64,000 bases of DNA from Neptunomonas japonica DSM 18939 (GTDB lineage: Bacteria; Pseudomonadota; Gammaproteobacteria; Pseudomonadales; Balneatricaceae), in NCBI RefSeq assembly GCF_000422765.1, contig NZ_AUGR01000006.1, positions 1-64,000 on the forward strand, given 5' to 3'. The notes beneath the pieces were generated by a model. It had not been told where the DNA came from, ran no database searches, and saw only the letters and a program-made list of their open reading frames with translations. This document shows, one piece after another, positions 38,274-48,183 of the stretch. Numbering within the stretch: the stretch's first letter is position 1; each line of letters begins with the position of its first letter. Position numbers and translations under genes: made by a program.

Positions 38274-39042
38274 TAACGATACTATCAGTAAAACGATTAC
38301 CGTCACCGTATTACTTTGTGTGGTCTGTTCAGTAATCGTATCTGCAGCTGCAGTACTTCTGAAGCCTCAGCAAATTGCTAACAAAGAACTAGACAGAAAA
38401 ACGAATATTCTGGCAGCTGCTGGTCTAATGGATTCGTCTAAGTCTGTTGATGAGTTGTTTTCACAGATCACTACTAAAGTAGTTGATCTGGAAACTGGCA
38501 AATTTACTGATGCGGTTGATGCTGCAACATTTGATGCACGTAAAGCCTCTAAAGATCCTGCTTTATCGAGTAAGTTGGATCGTAAGGATGACATCGCATC
38601 AATCAAACGCCAGGCGAAATACCAGACTGTATACTTGGTTGAATCTGAAGGTGAGCTTGAAAAGGTCATTCTGCCAGTTCATGGCTATGGTCTTTGGTCA
38701 ACGCTTTATGGGTTCCTTGCATTGGAAGGTGACTTAAATACAGTTGTTGGTTTAGGTTTTTACTCTCATGCTGAAACCCCTGGTTTGGGTGGTGAAGTAG
38801 ATAACCCTCTTTGGAAGTCGCAGTGGCCAGGTAAGAAAGTCTATGCTGATGGCGCTATGGAGCCATTGTTAGGCTTGATTAAAGGTAAGGTGAATCCTGA
38901 TGCTGCAAATGCAGCTCATCAGATCGATGGCCTTTCCGGTGCGACACTTACCAGTGATGGTGTGTCTCGTATGGTGAAGTTCTGGATGGGTGAAAACGGT
39001 TATGCGCCGTTTCTTACTAACCTGAAAGCTGGGGGGGTGTAA
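38263..39042 (+). CDS. nqrC: Na+-translocating NADH:quinone reductase subunit C
   Basis: A 259-aa subunit with one N-terminal helix ([22 protein letters not shown]) and a periplasmic FMN domain; FMN is attached to Thr228 in [32 protein letters not shown] is a conserved stretch. ATG 38263 overlaps the end of nqrB by 11 bp and has GGAGG upstream; an earlier in-frame start at 38215 lies within nqrB. Confidence 0.97.
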   Translation: MSANNDTISKTITVTVLLCVVCSVIVSAAAVLLKPQQIANKELDRKTNILAAAGLMDSSKSVDELFSQITTKVVDLETGKFTDAVDAATFDARKASKDPALSSKLDRKDDIASIKRQAKYQTVYLVESEGELEKVILPVHGYGLWSTLYGFLALEGDLNTVVGLGFYSHAETPGLGGEVDNPLWKSQWPGKKVYADGAMEPLLGLIKGKVNPDAANAAHQIDGLSGATLTSDGVSRMVKFWMGENGYAPFLTNLKAGGV

Positions 39043-39045
39043 ATC

Positions 39046-39705
39046 ATGTCTGAAACTAGAGATATTTTGACGGGCCCTATCGTCAAAAACAATCCAATTG
39101 CATTGCAGATTCTTGGTGTGTGTTCCGCTCTGGCGGTAACAACGAACATGAATACTGCGTTTGTAATGACGTTGGCAGTAATTTCAGTAACAGCATTTTC
39201 AAATATGTTTGTGTCTATGATTCGTAATCATATACCTAGCAGTATTCGTATTATCTGTCAGATGGTTATTATCGCATCGTTGGTAATTGTTGTTGATCAG
39301 ATTTTGAAAGCCGTTGCTTATGATGTTTCTAAACAGTTATCAGTTTTCGTGGGTTTGATTATCACGAACTGTATCGTAATGGGTCGTGCTGAAGCTTTTG
39401 CCATGAAAAATCCTCCTGGGATCTCTTTCATGGATGGTATCGGTAACGGGCTAGGTTACGGTGCCGTACTGATGTTTGTTGCTTTTTTCCGTGAATTGTT
39501 CGGATCAGGCAGCCTGTTTGGAATCGAAATTCTTCCATTAGTCACTAATGGTGGTTGGTATCAGGCCAATGGTATGATGTTGTTGCCGCCAAGTGCTTTC
39601 TTTATCATCGGCGGATTCATCTGGATTATACGTGCCTATGATAAAAAGCAGGTAGAGGCTCCTGAGTTTATTATGGCGCCCAACTCTAAGAAGGGGGCTG
39701 TATAA
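39046..39705 (+). CDS. nqrD: Na+-translocating NADH:quinone reductase subunit D
   Basis: A 219-aa membrane subunit of the RnfE/NqrD family, six helices: [24 protein letters not shown] at the start (key part [14 protein letters not shown]), [15 protein letters not shown] with the conserved Cys, and [14 protein letters not shown]. With NqrE it holds an intramembrane iron centre through paired cysteines (family knowledge). Its stop overlaps the nqrE start. Confidence 0.98.
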   Translation: MSETRDILTGPIVKNNPIALQILGVCSALAVTTNMNTAFVMTLAVISVTAFSNMFVSMIRNHIPSSIRIICQMVIIASLVIVVDQILKAVAYDVSKQLSVFVGLIITNCIVMGRAEAFAMKNPPGISFMDGIGNGLGYGAVLMFVAFFRELFGSGSLFGIEILPLVTNGGWYQANGMMLLPPSAFFIIGGFIWIIRAYDKKQVEAPEFIMAPNSKKGAV

Positions 39706-40313
39706 TGGAGCAATATATCAGTCTGGCTATTCGGGCTATTTTCGTCGAAAACATGGCGTTGTCCTTCTTTCTCGGGATGTGTACTTTCTTGGCTATTTCA
39801 AAGAAAGTGCAAACTGCTATTGGTTTAGGTATTGCGGTAATTGTAGTGCTTGCAATTACTACACCTATCAATAACTTGCTTTATAACGGCTTGCTGCGTG
39901 AAGGCGCGCTGTCATGGGCGGGTTATCCAGAAGTAGATCTGAGCTTTTTGGGTTACATTTCTTATATTGGCGTTATCGCTGCGATCGTTCAGATCCTCGA
40001 AATGGTATTGGATAAGTTCTTTCCAGTACTATATAACGCATTAGGAGTGTTCCTTCCTTTGATCACTGTAAACTGTGCCATTATGGGTGCTGCTCTCTTC
40101 ATGGTAGAGCGTGACTATAACTTTGGTGAAAGTGTAGTTTACGGTGTGGGTGCGGGTGTTGGTTGGGCGTTGGCAATTGCGGCGTTAGCGGGTATTCGTG
40201 AAAAATTGAAGTATAGCGATGTTCCAGAGGGACTACGTGGTCTAGGCATTACCTTCGTTACTGTTGGTTTGATGTCTTTAGGTTTCATGTCTTTCTCTGG
40301 TGTGCAGCTGTGA
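39705..40313 (+). CDS. nqrE: Na+-translocating NADH:quinone reductase subunit E
   Basis: A 202-aa membrane subunit related to NqrD in inverted topology: [37 protein letters not shown] with the conserved Cys residues, and a C-terminal [19 protein letters not shown]. One-base overlap with nqrD (ATG start shares the last A of the stop), so translation is coupled. Confidence 0.98.
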   Translation: MEQYISLAIRAIFVENMALSFFLGMCTFLAISKKVQTAIGLGIAVIVVLAITTPINNLLYNGLLREGALSWAGYPEVDLSFLGYISYIGVIAAIVQILEMVLDKFFPVLYNALGVFLPLITVNCAIMGAALFMVERDYNFGESVVYGVGAGVGWALAIAALAGIREKLKYSDVPEGLRGLGITFVTVGLMSLGFMSFSGVQL

Positions 40314-40353
40314 TTTTGCTTAGACGTGAACAACAGAAGGATGGATTAAGCCT

Positions 40354-41583
40354 ATGAATGCTGAAATCGTTCTCGGTGTTGTCATGTTTACCGTTGTGGT
40401 GCTTGCACTTGTAGCGGTAATTCTGGCAGCCCGTTCAAAATTGGTAAGTTCTGGTGATGTGACTATTAGCATCAATGATGATCCAGAAAAAGCGATCACA
40501 GTGCCTGCTGGTGGCAAGCTTCTACAGACGCTTGCAAACGTTGGTATTTTTGTGCCATCGGCTTGTGGTGGTGGTGGTACTTGCGCACAGTGTAAATGTC
40601 AGGTTCTTGATGGTGGTGGTTCTATGCTGCCAACTGAAGAGTCGCACTTTACAATGCGTGAAGCAAAAGACGGCTGGCGCTTGTCATGTCAGGTTGCTGT
40701 AAAGCAAGACATGAATATTGAGTTGGAAGAAGAGATCTTTGGTGTTAAGAAGTGGGAATGTACGGTTGAGTCAAACCCGAACGTTGCTACATTCATTAAA
40801 GAGCTAACATTGCGCCTGCCTGAAGGGGAAAACGTAGATTTCCGCGCCGGTGGTTATGTGCAATTGGAAGCGCCTGCTCATGAAGTTCATTATAAAGACT
40901 TCGACATTGAAGAAGAGTACCGCGGCGACTGGGATAAGTTTAACCAGTGGAAGTATGTATCTAAGGTGACTGAACCGGTTATCCGAGCATACTCTATGGC
41001 AAACTATCCTGAAGAAGTGGGTATTGTTAAATTCAATATTCGTATAGCTTCTCCGCCTCCAGGTAAAGATGACCTGCCTCCAGGTTTGATGTCTTCTTAT
41101 GTTTTCAGTCTTAAGCCGGGTGATAAGATCACTGTGTACGGACCGTTTGGTGAGTTCTTTGCAAAAGATACTGACAATGAAATGGTCTTCATCGGTGGTG
41201 GTGCGGGTATGGCGCCGATGCGTTCGCACATTTTCGACCAGCTGAAACGGTTAAAATCTTCACGTAAGATGTCGTTTTGGTATGGCGCGCGTTCACTGCG
41301 CGAGTGTTTCTATAATGAAGAATACGATCAGCTTCAAGCTGATAACGATAACTTCGAGTGGCACTTGGCGCTGTCAGACCCTCAGGAAGAAGATAACTGG
41401 GATGGCATGACAGGCTTTATCCATAACGTGTTGTATGAAAACTATCTTAAGGATCATGAAGCGCCTGAAGATTGTGAGTTCTACATGTGTGGACCACCTA
41501 TGATGAATGCCGCAGTTGTTCAAATGCTGTTGGATTTAGGTGTAGAGCATGAAAATATCTTGCTTGATGACTTTGGTGGTTAA
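40354..41583 (+). CDS. nqrF: Na+-translocating NADH:quinone reductase subunit F
   Basis: A 409-aa electron-entry subunit: N-terminal helix ([17 protein letters not shown]), [2Fe-2S] ferredoxin domain ([17 protein letters not shown] and RLSCQVAV supply the cysteines), FAD domain (RAYSMANYP) and NADH domain ([30 protein letters not shown]). It oxidises NADH and passes electrons to the other subunits. The 40-bp gap after nqrE contains no hairpin. Confidence 0.98.
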   Translation: MNAEIVLGVVMFTVVVLALVAVILAARSKLVSSGDVTISINDDPEKAITVPAGGKLLQTLANVGIFVPSACGGGGTCAQCKCQVLDGGGSMLPTEESHFTMREAKDGWRLSCQVAVKQDMNIELEEEIFGVKKWECTVESNPNVATFIKELTLRLPEGENVDFRAGGYVQLEAPAHEVHYKDFDIEEEYRGDWDKFNQWKYVSKVTEPVIRAYSMANYPEEVGIVKFNIRIASPPPGKDDLPPGLMSSYVFSLKPGDKITVYGPFGEFFAKDTDNEMVFIGGGAGMAPMRSHIFDQLKRLKSSRKMSFWYGARSLRECFYNEEYDQLQADNDNFEWHLALSDPQEEDNWDGMTGFIHNVLYENYLKDHEAPEDCEFYMCGPPMMNAAVVQMLLDLGVEHENILLDDFGG

Positions 41584-41586
41584 GCC

Positions 41587-42630
41587 TTGATAGATGCACT
41601 ATATCGTGCCCTTAAATGGCCGGCAGCATTGCTGCTGGCCTTTTTGTTTTTAGTAGGGTGTAGCGAAAATAAACAGAATTCAGAGGTCGTTTCCTTTTCT
41701 GGGGTGACGATGGGTACTACATTTACCGTAAAATGGGTAGGTGTTGATAATGCTCGTGTGGTGACTATCCATGAGGAAGTGACAGGCGCGTTAGCTGACG
41801 TTAACCAAGCAATGTCGACATATATAGCAGACTCCGAGTTGTCTATTCTTAATCAATTGCCTGCAGAGAGTGAAGCAGAGCTTAGTGATTCATTATTTTT
41901 TATACTAAGTCTTGCGCAAAGTATTAGTAGAAAAACGGTAGGCGCGTTTGATGTTACAGTAGGGCCTCTTGTTAATCTGTGGGGCTTTGGGCCTGATGGC
42001 CGTGTTATTAAGGCGCCGACTGATAGTGATGTTGTGCGCTTACAGCAACAGACGGGGTTCGAAAAGCTGGTAATTAACAGTGCTGCTCAAAAAGCGCTGA
42101 AGAAAACAGATTTATATGTAGATCTTTCTGCGATAGCGAAAGGCTACGGTGTTGATGTCTTAGCTGGAATTATGGAGAAATATGAAATCCATGACTACCT
42201 TGTTGAGATTGGTGGTGAGTTAAGGGCAAAAGGGCATAAGCCAGGTAATCAGGATTGGAAAATTGCGATTGAAAGTCCTGTTAATGGTGAAAGAAAAGTA
42301 CAAAAAATACTCAGTATCAGTGATACAGGAATTGCTACTTCAGGCGACTATAGAAATTATTTCGAAGAAGATGGTATTCGTTACTCTCATACGATAAACC
42401 CAAAAACAGGCAGGCCGATAACACATAAGTTGGCTTCGGTAACTGTTTTGATGCCTACTTGCGCTGAAGCGGATGCAATGGCTACGGCGTTTATGGTTAT
42501 GGGAGGAGAACGTGCGTACGAATTTGCAGTGAAGCATAATATAGATGCTTTCTTTATTGTAAAATCTAATCAAGATTTTATTGAAAAAATGACACCAGGC
42601 TTTGATGAACGCCTAGTGAAGAGAGGTTGA
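41587..42630 (+). CDS. apbE: FAD:protein FMN transferase ApbE (lipoprotein)
   Basis: A 347-aa periplasmic lipoprotein that attaches FMN to threonine in NqrB and NqrC. Signal with lipobox (LLLAFLFLVGCSEN), GVTMGTTFTVKWVG, VTVGPLVNLWGFGP, LSAIAKGYGVDVLA, and the HTINPKTGRPI motif. The start is TTG 41587, three bases after nqrF; GTG and ATG alternatives downstream would remove the signal peptide. Operon position fits its role. Confidence 0.95.
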   Translation: MIDALYRALKWPAALLLAFLFLVGCSENKQNSEVVSFSGVTMGTTFTVKWVGVDNARVVTIHEEVTGALADVNQAMSTYIADSELSILNQLPAESEAELSDSLFFILSLAQSISRKTVGAFDVTVGPLVNLWGFGPDGRVIKAPTDSDVVRLQQQTGFEKLVINSAAQKALKKTDLYVDLSAIAKGYGVDVLAGIMEKYEIHDYLVEIGGELRAKGHKPGNQDWKIAIESPVNGERKVQKILSISDTGIATSGDYRNYFEEDGIRYSHTINPKTGRPITHKLASVTVLMPTCAEADAMATAFMVMGGERAYEFAVKHNIDAFFIVKSNQDFIEKMTPGFDERLVKRG

Positions 42631-42631
42631 T

Positions 42632-42880
42632 GTGGATATTTTTGTCTTTGTTTTTGCAAGCTTGATGTTAATCATTCTGGCTATGTCGGTTGGCGTTATT
42701 ATGGGAGGCAAACCAATAGCGGGCTCATGTGGAGGTATGGCTAACCTGGGTATGGATACTGCGTGTGATATTTGTGCGGGTGACAAGTCTATATGTGAAG
42801 ATGAAGACGAAAAAAATCGTCGTATCGCTGAATTGGCTAAATCAGCAGATCTAGCTTATGAAGTTAAGTCTAAAAGCTGA
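42632..42880 (+). CDS. nqrM: (Na+)-NQR maturation protein NqrM
   Basis: An 82-aa protein with one N-terminal helix (FVFASLMLIILAMSVGVIMG) and the diagnostic cysteine-rich segment IAGSCGGMANLGMDTACDICAGD, here with Cys in GSCGG and CDICAGD. NqrM is needed to assemble the iron centre of NqrD/E. GTG start 42632, with GAGAGG upstream, one base after apbE. Confidence 0.94.
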   Translation: MDIFVFVFASLMLIILAMSVGVIMGGKPIAGSCGGMANLGMDTACDICAGDKSICEDEDEKNRRIAELAKSADLAYEVKSKS

Positions 42881-42961
42881 TTGTTGTCTTTCTAGTTGTG
42901 GCTTATTCTGTACTATGTGGTCCTAAGTAACTGACAATAAAGATAAACTAAGGGGATATTG

Positions 42962-44362
42962 ATGGCTGTTTATGACTATGACGTTGTCGTGATTGGTTCA
43001 GGTCCGGCAGGCGAAGGGGCAGCAATGAATGCTGCTAAGCACGGACGTCGTGTAGCGATTGTTGAAGAGCAGGATTCTGTTGGTGGTAACTGTACACATA
43101 AAGGGACTATTCCTTCTAAAGCGTTACGTCACGCGGTTAAGCAGATCATCGAGTTTAATACTAACCCAATGTTTAGAGATATTGGGGAGCCGCGCTGGTT
43201 CTCTTTTTCAAAAGTACTCAAGCGTGCCGAAAAAGTGATGTCTAACCAGGTTATGCTGCGAACCAATTTTTATGCGCGTAATCGTGTTGATGTGTTTTTC
43301 GGAAGAGCAGAGTTTGAGAACAGCAACACTATTATAGTAAAAGAAACGGCGAAAGGTGATGAGACGCTGCGTACCAAAAGTGTAGTTATTGCTTCAGGTT
43401 CACGCCCGTATTGTCCACCAGATATTGATTTTACCCACCCACGTATTTATAACTCAGATACTATCCTTAAGCTAAGTCATACGCCGCGTACATTAATTAT
43501 TTATGGTGCTGGTGTAATCGGTAGCGAATACTGCTCTATTTTCAGCGGCCTCGGTGTGAAGGTTGACCTAATCGATACTCAGGATCGTTTGCTGTCATTT
43601 CTTGATGGCGAAATTTCTGATGCGCTGAGTTATCACTTGCGTAATACAGCCGTTAAGATTCGTCATAACGAAGAGTATGAAAGCGTAATAGGCGATGAGC
43701 ACGGTGTTATTTTGAACCTTAAATCAGGCAAGCGTATTCGTGCAGACGCTTTTCTTTGGTGTAATGGTCGAACAGGGAATACGGATAATATGAACCTTGA
43801 GGCGAGTGGCCTCAAGGCAAATAGTCGTGGGCAATTGACTATAGATCAGCATTATAAAACTGACGTGGAAAATATTTACGCGGTTGGTGATGTTATAGGC
43901 TGGCCAAGCTTGGCTTCTGCTGCCTTAGATCAAGGTCGGTCTGCTGCTGCCGACCTAGTTGGCGCGGATAGCTTTCGATACATAGATGAAGTGCCGACAG
44001 GGATTTATACCATTCCCGAAATCAGTTCGTTGGGTAAAACCGAAGAGGAGCTCACGGCTGAGCGGGTTCCTTATGAAGTTGGACAGGCCTTTTTTAAAGA
44101 TACTGCACGTGCGCAAATTTCAAGCCAGCCTGTTGGTATGCTGAAAATTCTATTTCACCGTGAAACACTGGCTATTCTTGGTATTCATTGTTTTGGTGAT
44201 CAGGCGTCTGAGATTGTGCATATCGGGCAGGCTATTATGCGCCAAGAAGGTGAAGCTAATACGATCGAGTATTTTGTTAATACTACATTTAATTATCCTA
44301 CAATGGCTGAGGCTTACCGTGTGGCTGCCATAGCAGGGTTAAATCGTATTGCTAATTTGTAA
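42962..44362 (+). CDS. sthA: Soluble pyridine nucleotide transhydrogenase
   Basis: A 466-aa flavoprotein that interconverts NADPH and NADH. FAD motif [15 protein letters not shown]; the disulfide site reads [17 protein letters not shown], with the second redox cysteine replaced by Thr as expected for SthA rather than lipoamide dehydrogenase; NAD motif [21 protein letters not shown]-terminal dimerisation domain. ATG 42962 follows AAGGGG; TTG 42959 is also in frame. It follows nqrM, as in Pseudomonas. Confidence 0.96.
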   Translation: MAVYDYDVVVIGSGPAGEGAAMNAAKHGRRVAIVEEQDSVGGNCTHKGTIPSKALRHAVKQIIEFNTNPMFRDIGEPRWFSFSKVLKRAEKVMSNQVMLRTNFYARNRVDVFFGRAEFENSNTIIVKETAKGDETLRTKSVVIASGSRPYCPPDIDFTHPRIYNSDTILKLSHTPRTLIIYGAGVIGSEYCSIFSGLGVKVDLIDTQDRLLSFLDGEISDALSYHLRNTAVKIRHNEEYESVIGDEHGVILNLKSGKRIRADAFLWCNGRTGNTDNMNLEASGLKANSRGQLTIDQHYKTDVENIYAVGDVIGWPSLASAALDQGRSAAADLVGADSFRYIDEVPTGIYTIPEISSLGKTEEELTAERVPYEVGQAFFKDTARAQISSQPVGMLKILFHRETLAILGIHCFGDQASEIVHIGQAIMRQEGEANTIEYFVNTTFNYPTMAEAYRVAAIAGLNRIANL

Positions 44363-44377
44363 GAGGCTTCTTAATTG

Positions 44378-44409
44378 AAAAAGATCGGGCTAGTCCCGGT
44401 CTTTTTTTT
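44378..44409. terminator. Bidirectional terminator between sthA and the minus-strand cluster
   Basis: AAGATCGGG (44381-44389), CTAGT loop, CCCGGTCTT (44395-44403) with one G-U pair, then T6; the opposite strand reads into T5. It overlaps the last codons and stop of the minus-strand gene ending at 44390. Confidence 0.85.
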
Positions 44410-44677
44410 GAACATCGTTATTATAAAAACTGTCTTCGTAGTACCTGCCTTTAATACCTAGTTTTTTTTCTACAAAACGATTGAAGCGGCTCCAGATGAA
44501 GAATGCTGGCGTCATCATAATGCCGATTGCTAGCATAAGGCCGCTCCCTTCATAACCCTCTGGCATCTGCAGTGTCACCCAGTCAATAAATCCTAAGTGG
44601 CGGCCTAATAAGTAGCTGCTTATTAAAAAAGCAAACCCTAAACCGGTCGCTAAATGGTGGAGCGTGTTACTGCTCAT
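44390..44677 (-). CDS. Small two-helix membrane protein of unknown function
   Basis: A 95-aa protein with two hydrophobic segments (LATGLGFAFLISSYLLGRHLG and GLMLAIGIMMTPAFFIW) separated by a short polar loop and ending in a charged tail (KDRD). No family recognised. It starts six bases after the tus-like gene, so the two are probably co-transcribed, and its 3' end is inside the sthA terminator. Confidence 0.7.
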   Translation of the reverse strand: MSSNTLHHLATGLGFAFLISSYLLGRHLGFIDWVTLQMPEGYEGSGLMLAIGIMMTPAFFIWSRFNRFVEKKLGIKGRYYEDSFYNNDVQKKDRD

Positions 44678-44683
44678 AATCGA

Positions 44684-45556
44684 TTATTTCCTGTAAAGAT
44701 GGATGCGTAAGCTTGGTAAAAAAGGTTCAGGGTCGATGAGGCTGTCTGATCGTTGAGCTCGGTTGCGTAGTGTGGGTGCTGTGCTTGTTAACAAGTTATG
44801 TTCGGGTAATTCGGCTTCATCTAAGAGAGGGGTCAGTATAGGTAGCGGGCAATTTTTTGCAAGACGTCGCCAGTTATTATCATCTGTTTTCCATGCAATG
44901 TTAGCGCGTACCACGGGTACTTGAGTTTGGATCTGGGCCATCTTTGTACTCTTGTGTAAGGGAGATAGCTTTTCTATTTGTCTGACAACGTGTGGCTGCG
45001 ATGTATCTAGTTTTAATAGCATTTGCATTGCGTTTTCTGCACTGAGTTTTTTTATGCTTCGCCCGCTGTTGTACCAACTAAACCTCACGTTGTGAGGAGT
45101 CGAGTCTAATAATGGAATATGTCGATAGCATTGTTTTAAGTGTATGCGGCCTAGTCCTTGATTGTTTAGGGTTATCGCTAGTGTTTTAGAGCGTTGATGT
45201 AATTGTTCTGATGCTGTGTTTAGCTCAGATTTTTGTAGTAAACCAACAGATGTGCGCAGTTTGTCTTTTACAGTGTTTAATTTAGCAGCGGCTTCAAGTG
45301 TTTCTCTATTTGCGCCGACTAAGCCGTAGCAAGATTGCGTTCTACGCCCGTCAGTGTCATCACTATGCCAGATGTTGCTATAGTAATATCTGGCCTGCTC
45401 CAATGCTTGTTGTTGTGTAAAAGCGTCGAGCTCTTTTGAAGGAAGTGATATGGCCAGGTGTGATTTTGAGAGTTGTTTGTCAAAAGTAAGCAAAGACTCC
45501 GTCAGCTGCTCGAATGCATCGACTATATTCGTGAGTAGCGCAGGAGTAATTGCCAT
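44684..45556 (-). CDS. tus: Tus-like DNA replication terminus site-binding protein
   Basis: A 290-aa protein (E. coli Tus 309 aa) that I read as a divergent Tus homologue (PF05472). Blocks that align by eye with E. coli Tus: LKQCYRHIPLLDSTPHNVRFSWYNSG with its [23 protein letters not shown] (shared L...YR....LD...VRF.W.N), RANIAWKTDDNNWRRLAKNCPLPILTPL with its RVWYKGDQ...HACPTPLIALI, and the end PSLRIHLY with its PRLHLY. Tus binds asymmetric Ter sites and stops replication forks from one side. The gene sits between a PilZ gene (5 bp upstream) and a small membrane protein. No Ter site like that of E. coli is visible in its promoter region, since the PilZ gene abuts it. Confidence 0.75.
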   Translation of the reverse strand: MAITPALLTNIVDAFEQLTESLLTFDKQLSKSHLAISLPSKELDAFTQQQALEQARYYYSNIWHSDDTDGRRTQSCYGLVGANRETLEAAAKLNTVKDKLRTSVGLLQKSELNTASEQLHQRSKTLAITLNNQGLGRIHLKQCYRHIPLLDSTPHNVRFSWYNSGRSIKKLSAENAMQMLLKLDTSQPHVVRQIEKLSPLHKSTKMAQIQTQVPVVRANIAWKTDDNNWRRLAKNCPLPILTPLLDEAELPEHNLLTSTAPTLRNRAQRSDSLIDPEPFLPSLRIHLYRK

Positions 45557-45561
45557 GCCAA

Positions 45562-46131
45562 TTATTGATCGGTCTCAGGGAGTTGGAATGCTTGAGTTTG
45601 AATAACGCGTTGTGCGATAAGCATGCGGCAGTTTTCAGGAATGCGATGAAAGGAGATAGCTATATGGAAATTATCTTCGTCTGTGATAACGCGTTGAACC
45701 TTTGCGTACAATAAAACTCCTAATAGTGGATTCGAGAAAATAAGCTTTATCTCGATGAAGTCCCCTACATGATATATATTGTCCGAGGTAACAAACTGCA
45801 TACCGCCTTCGCTTAAATTTACGGATTGCTTGGTAAGACGTTCAATTTTTAAGCCGCTGTTAGCGAGTGTGCGAGTAATTAACTCGAGCTTTTTGGCTTG
45901 TAGTGAGAAGAGTTCAGCCAATAAGGGTTGAGACTTGCTTAATTGAATGAGCAGGTCAGTTTGTTGCTTATCAATTTCTTGAACATCGGAGAGCAGTTCA
46001 AAATATGGAGATACTTCAAATTGAGCCGGTTTATTAGAATGGTTTGCTTCTTCAGGGGTCACTCGTTGAACTTCTAGTGCAACATTTTTTTCGACCCTAT
46101 AAAACTGTCTTCGCTCCTGACTCACAGTCAC
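45562..46131 (-). CDS. PilZ-domain c-di-GMP-binding protein
   Basis: A 189-aa protein. The PilZ c-di-GMP motifs are split: RRQFYRV at residues 7-13 and NLSEGGMQF near 107-115. The middle (about 45-95) is an extra helical region with QEIDKQQTDLLIQLSKSQP. The domain continues with GDFIEIKLIF and AISFHRIPENCRMLI. It likely senses c-di-GMP; the output is unknown. First gene of a three-gene minus-strand cluster, divergent from the Lol permease. The same type of gene lies near here in Pseudomonas. Confidence 0.88.
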   Translation of the reverse strand: MTVSQERRQFYRVEKNVALEVQRVTPEEANHSNKPAQFEVSPYFELLSDVQEIDKQQTDLLIQLSKSQPLLAELFSLQAKKLELITRTLANSGLKIERLTKQSVNLSEGGMQFVTSDNIYHVGDFIEIKLIFSNPLLGVLLYAKVQRVITDEDNFHIAISFHRIPENCRMLIAQRVIQTQAFQLPETDQ

Positions 46132-46221
46132 CTCCTGTTCACGTGTTTGTGGCTAGAGTATAGCGGAGATTTTCTTAATATTGTTAGAGTTACTAACCCA
46201 ACTGTGATTTAATCCGCGACC

Positions 46222-47466
46222 ATGTTCAGACCCTTTTCTATATATGTAGGCCTGCGGTATACCGCAGCAAAGCGCAGTAATCATTTCATCTCTTTTATCT
46301 CCTTGGTTTCAATGCTAGGGCTGATGTTGGGAGTGGCTGCATTAATTCTTGTTTTGTCTGTAATGAACGGCTTTGATCGTGAATTAAAAGATAGAATTCT
46401 TGGCATGGTTCCGCATGCCACTATCACCGGTTATGAAAATCCTATTGCTGATTGGCAACAATTAGCATCTGTTGTTGAGCAGGATTCAAGGGTGATAGCT
46501 ACGGCACCTTTTATCAATGCGCAAGGTATGCTGACATATTCAGGCCAAGTGCGTGGCGTTATGGTACAAGGTGTAGATCCTGTTGCTGAGAGCAAAGTAT
46601 CTATTGTTTCACAACACATGCTTAACGGTGAATGGAGTAACCTTAAGAGTGGTGGGTTTGGAGTGGTTCTGGGTGATCTGTTAGCACGTTATTTGGGTGC
46701 GCGTATTGGAGATAAGGTAACACTGGTATTGCCTGAAGCATCAATTAGTGTTGCTGGTGTCACTCCAAGGTTAAAGCGTTTCACAGTTGTGGGTATTTTT
46801 TCAGTGGGTGCCGAGCTTGATAGTTCACTCGCTTACATACACATAGATGATGCTGCCCGTTTAAAGCGCATTCGTGAAGGTGTTGAGGGCGTACGAGTAA
46901 CTTTTCAAGACCTATTTAAAGCGCCGGTTGCTGCCAGAGAAATAACGTCTACTCTTGATGGCTATTTCCTTGTTTCAGACTGGACGCGTACTCACGGTAA
47001 TCTGTTCCAAGCTATACAGATGGAAAAGAAAATGATCGGTTTACTGTTATTTCTTATTGTATTTGTGGCAGCTTTTAATATTGTTTCAACACTGGTTATG
47101 GTGGTAACAGATAAGAAATCTGATATTGCCATATTGCGCACATTGGGTGCGACACCTGGCATGATTATGCGTATTTTTATGGTACAGGGTATTGTTATAG
47201 GGTTTGCTGGCACCTTGATTGGTGCGGCGCTTGGTGTCCTTCTGGCGTTGACTGTGACTGATTTGGTTGCCTGGATCGAGCAAGTTCTTGGAATGCAGTT
47301 CTTATCTTCTGATGTGTATTTTATTAGTTATCTGCCATCACGTTTGGATTGGAATGACGTGGGTGTTATTGGTGGTTCTGCCTTGTTAATTAGCTTTTTT
47401 GCTACGCTCTATCCTGCGTGGAAAGCGTCTAGAACACAGCCAGCGGAGGCTTTGCGGTATGAGTAA
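46222..47466 (+). CDS. Lipoprotein-releasing ABC transporter permease (LolC/LolE family, probably LolF type)
   Basis: A 414-aa inner-membrane protein with four helices and a large periplasmic domain. N-terminus FSIYVGLRYTAAKRSNHFISFISLVSMLGLMLGVA is family-typical (key part GLRYTAAKRSNHFISFIS), as are MEKKMIGLLLFLIVFVAAFNI, RTLGATPGMIMRIFMVQG and the end TQPAEALRYE. Only one permease precedes lolD, whereas E. coli and Pseudomonas have lolC and lolE. The segment LPEASISVAGVTPRLKRF matches the Hook region of LolC. The single-permease layout suggests a LolF homodimer (inference). It extracts lipoproteins from the inner membrane for transfer to LolA. Confidence 0.92.
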   Translation: MFRPFSIYVGLRYTAAKRSNHFISFISLVSMLGLMLGVAALILVLSVMNGFDRELKDRILGMVPHATITGYENPIADWQQLASVVEQDSRVIATAPFINAQGMLTYSGQVRGVMVQGVDPVAESKVSIVSQHMLNGEWSNLKSGGFGVVLGDLLARYLGARIGDKVTLVLPEASISVAGVTPRLKRFTVVGIFSVGAELDSSLAYIHIDDAARLKRIREGVEGVRVTFQDLFKAPVAAREITSTLDGYFLVSDWTRTHGNLFQAIQMEKKMIGLLLFLIVFVAAFNIVSTLVMVVTDKKSDIAILRTLGATPGMIMRIFMVQGIVIGFAGTLIGAALGVLLALTVTDLVAWIEQVLGMQFLSSDVYFISYLPSRLDWNDVGVIGGSALLISFFATLYPAWKASRTQPAEALRYE

Positions 47467-48148
47467 TGAGTCAGTACTGGTTTGTTGTGGCGTAGGTAAA
47501 ACATACACTGAAGCGGGAAGTCCTTTAACGGTCTTAAGCGAAGTTTCCCTCAATGTTGCTAAAGGGGAGCGTATTTCTATTATTGGAACATCAGGCTCTG
47601 GTAAGAGTACATTACTGAACACGCTAGGTGGATTAGAAGCACCAAGCGAGGGTGAAGTCAGTGTTGGTGGCGAGTCGTTATACGATGTCTCTGAAGAAAA
47701 GAGAGCGCAGATTCGTAATCGCCAACTAGGTTTTGTTTATCAGTTTCACCATCTGTTGCCAGAATTTGACGCTATTGAAAATGTGGCAATGCCTTTATTG
47801 CTAGGCAAGGTTGCTATTAATGAAGCGCAGACGCGCGCAAAAGCGATGTTAGAGGCGGTTGGTTTATCTGCTAGACTATCTCATAAGCCTGCACAACTCA
47901 GTGGTGGGGAGCGTCAGCGTGTGGCTATAGCAAGAGCCTTGGTTACTCGGCCTGCGTGTGTGTTGATGGATGAGCCCACCGGGAATTTGGATAATAATAC
48001 CGCAAATGATGTGCAGAAATTGATGGAGAGCTTAAACCAAGAGTTCAAAACATCATTCATTATAGTAACGCATGATGCTGAGTTAGCACATAGAATGGAT
48101 AGAGTGTTGGAGCTGCGTGATGGTGGTTTACACGAAGTAACAAGGTAA
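47459..48148 (+). CDS. lolD: Lipoprotein-releasing ABC transporter ATP-binding protein LolD
   Basis: A 229-aa ABC ATPase: Walker A GTSGSGKSTLLNTLGGLE, Q-loop FVYQFHHLLPEFDAIENV (the LolD-type sequence), signature LSGGERQRVAIARAL, Walker B VLMDEPTGNLD. ATG 47459 overlaps the permease stop by eight bases and has GGAGG upstream; an earlier frame start at 47399 lies within the permease gene. Confidence 0.97.
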   Translation: MSNESVLVCCGVGKTYTEAGSPLTVLSEVSLNVAKGERISIIGTSGSGKSTLLNTLGGLEAPSEGEVSVGGESLYDVSEEKRAQIRNRQLGFVYQFHHLLPEFDAIENVAMPLLLGKVAINEAQTRAKAMLEAVGLSARLSHKPAQLSGGERQRVAIARALVTRPACVLMDEPTGNLDNNTANDVQKLMESLNQEFKTSFIIVTHDAELAHRMDRVLELRDGGLHEVTR

Positions 48149-48183
48149 GTCGTGTTTTTCCTTATGTTAACTACTGCATGTGG

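Noticed and set aside
45063-45082. TGTTGTA plus ACTAAA with two extra bases inside the tus-like gene
   Set aside because: The two extra bases break the site, and the stretch codes a conserved part of the protein.
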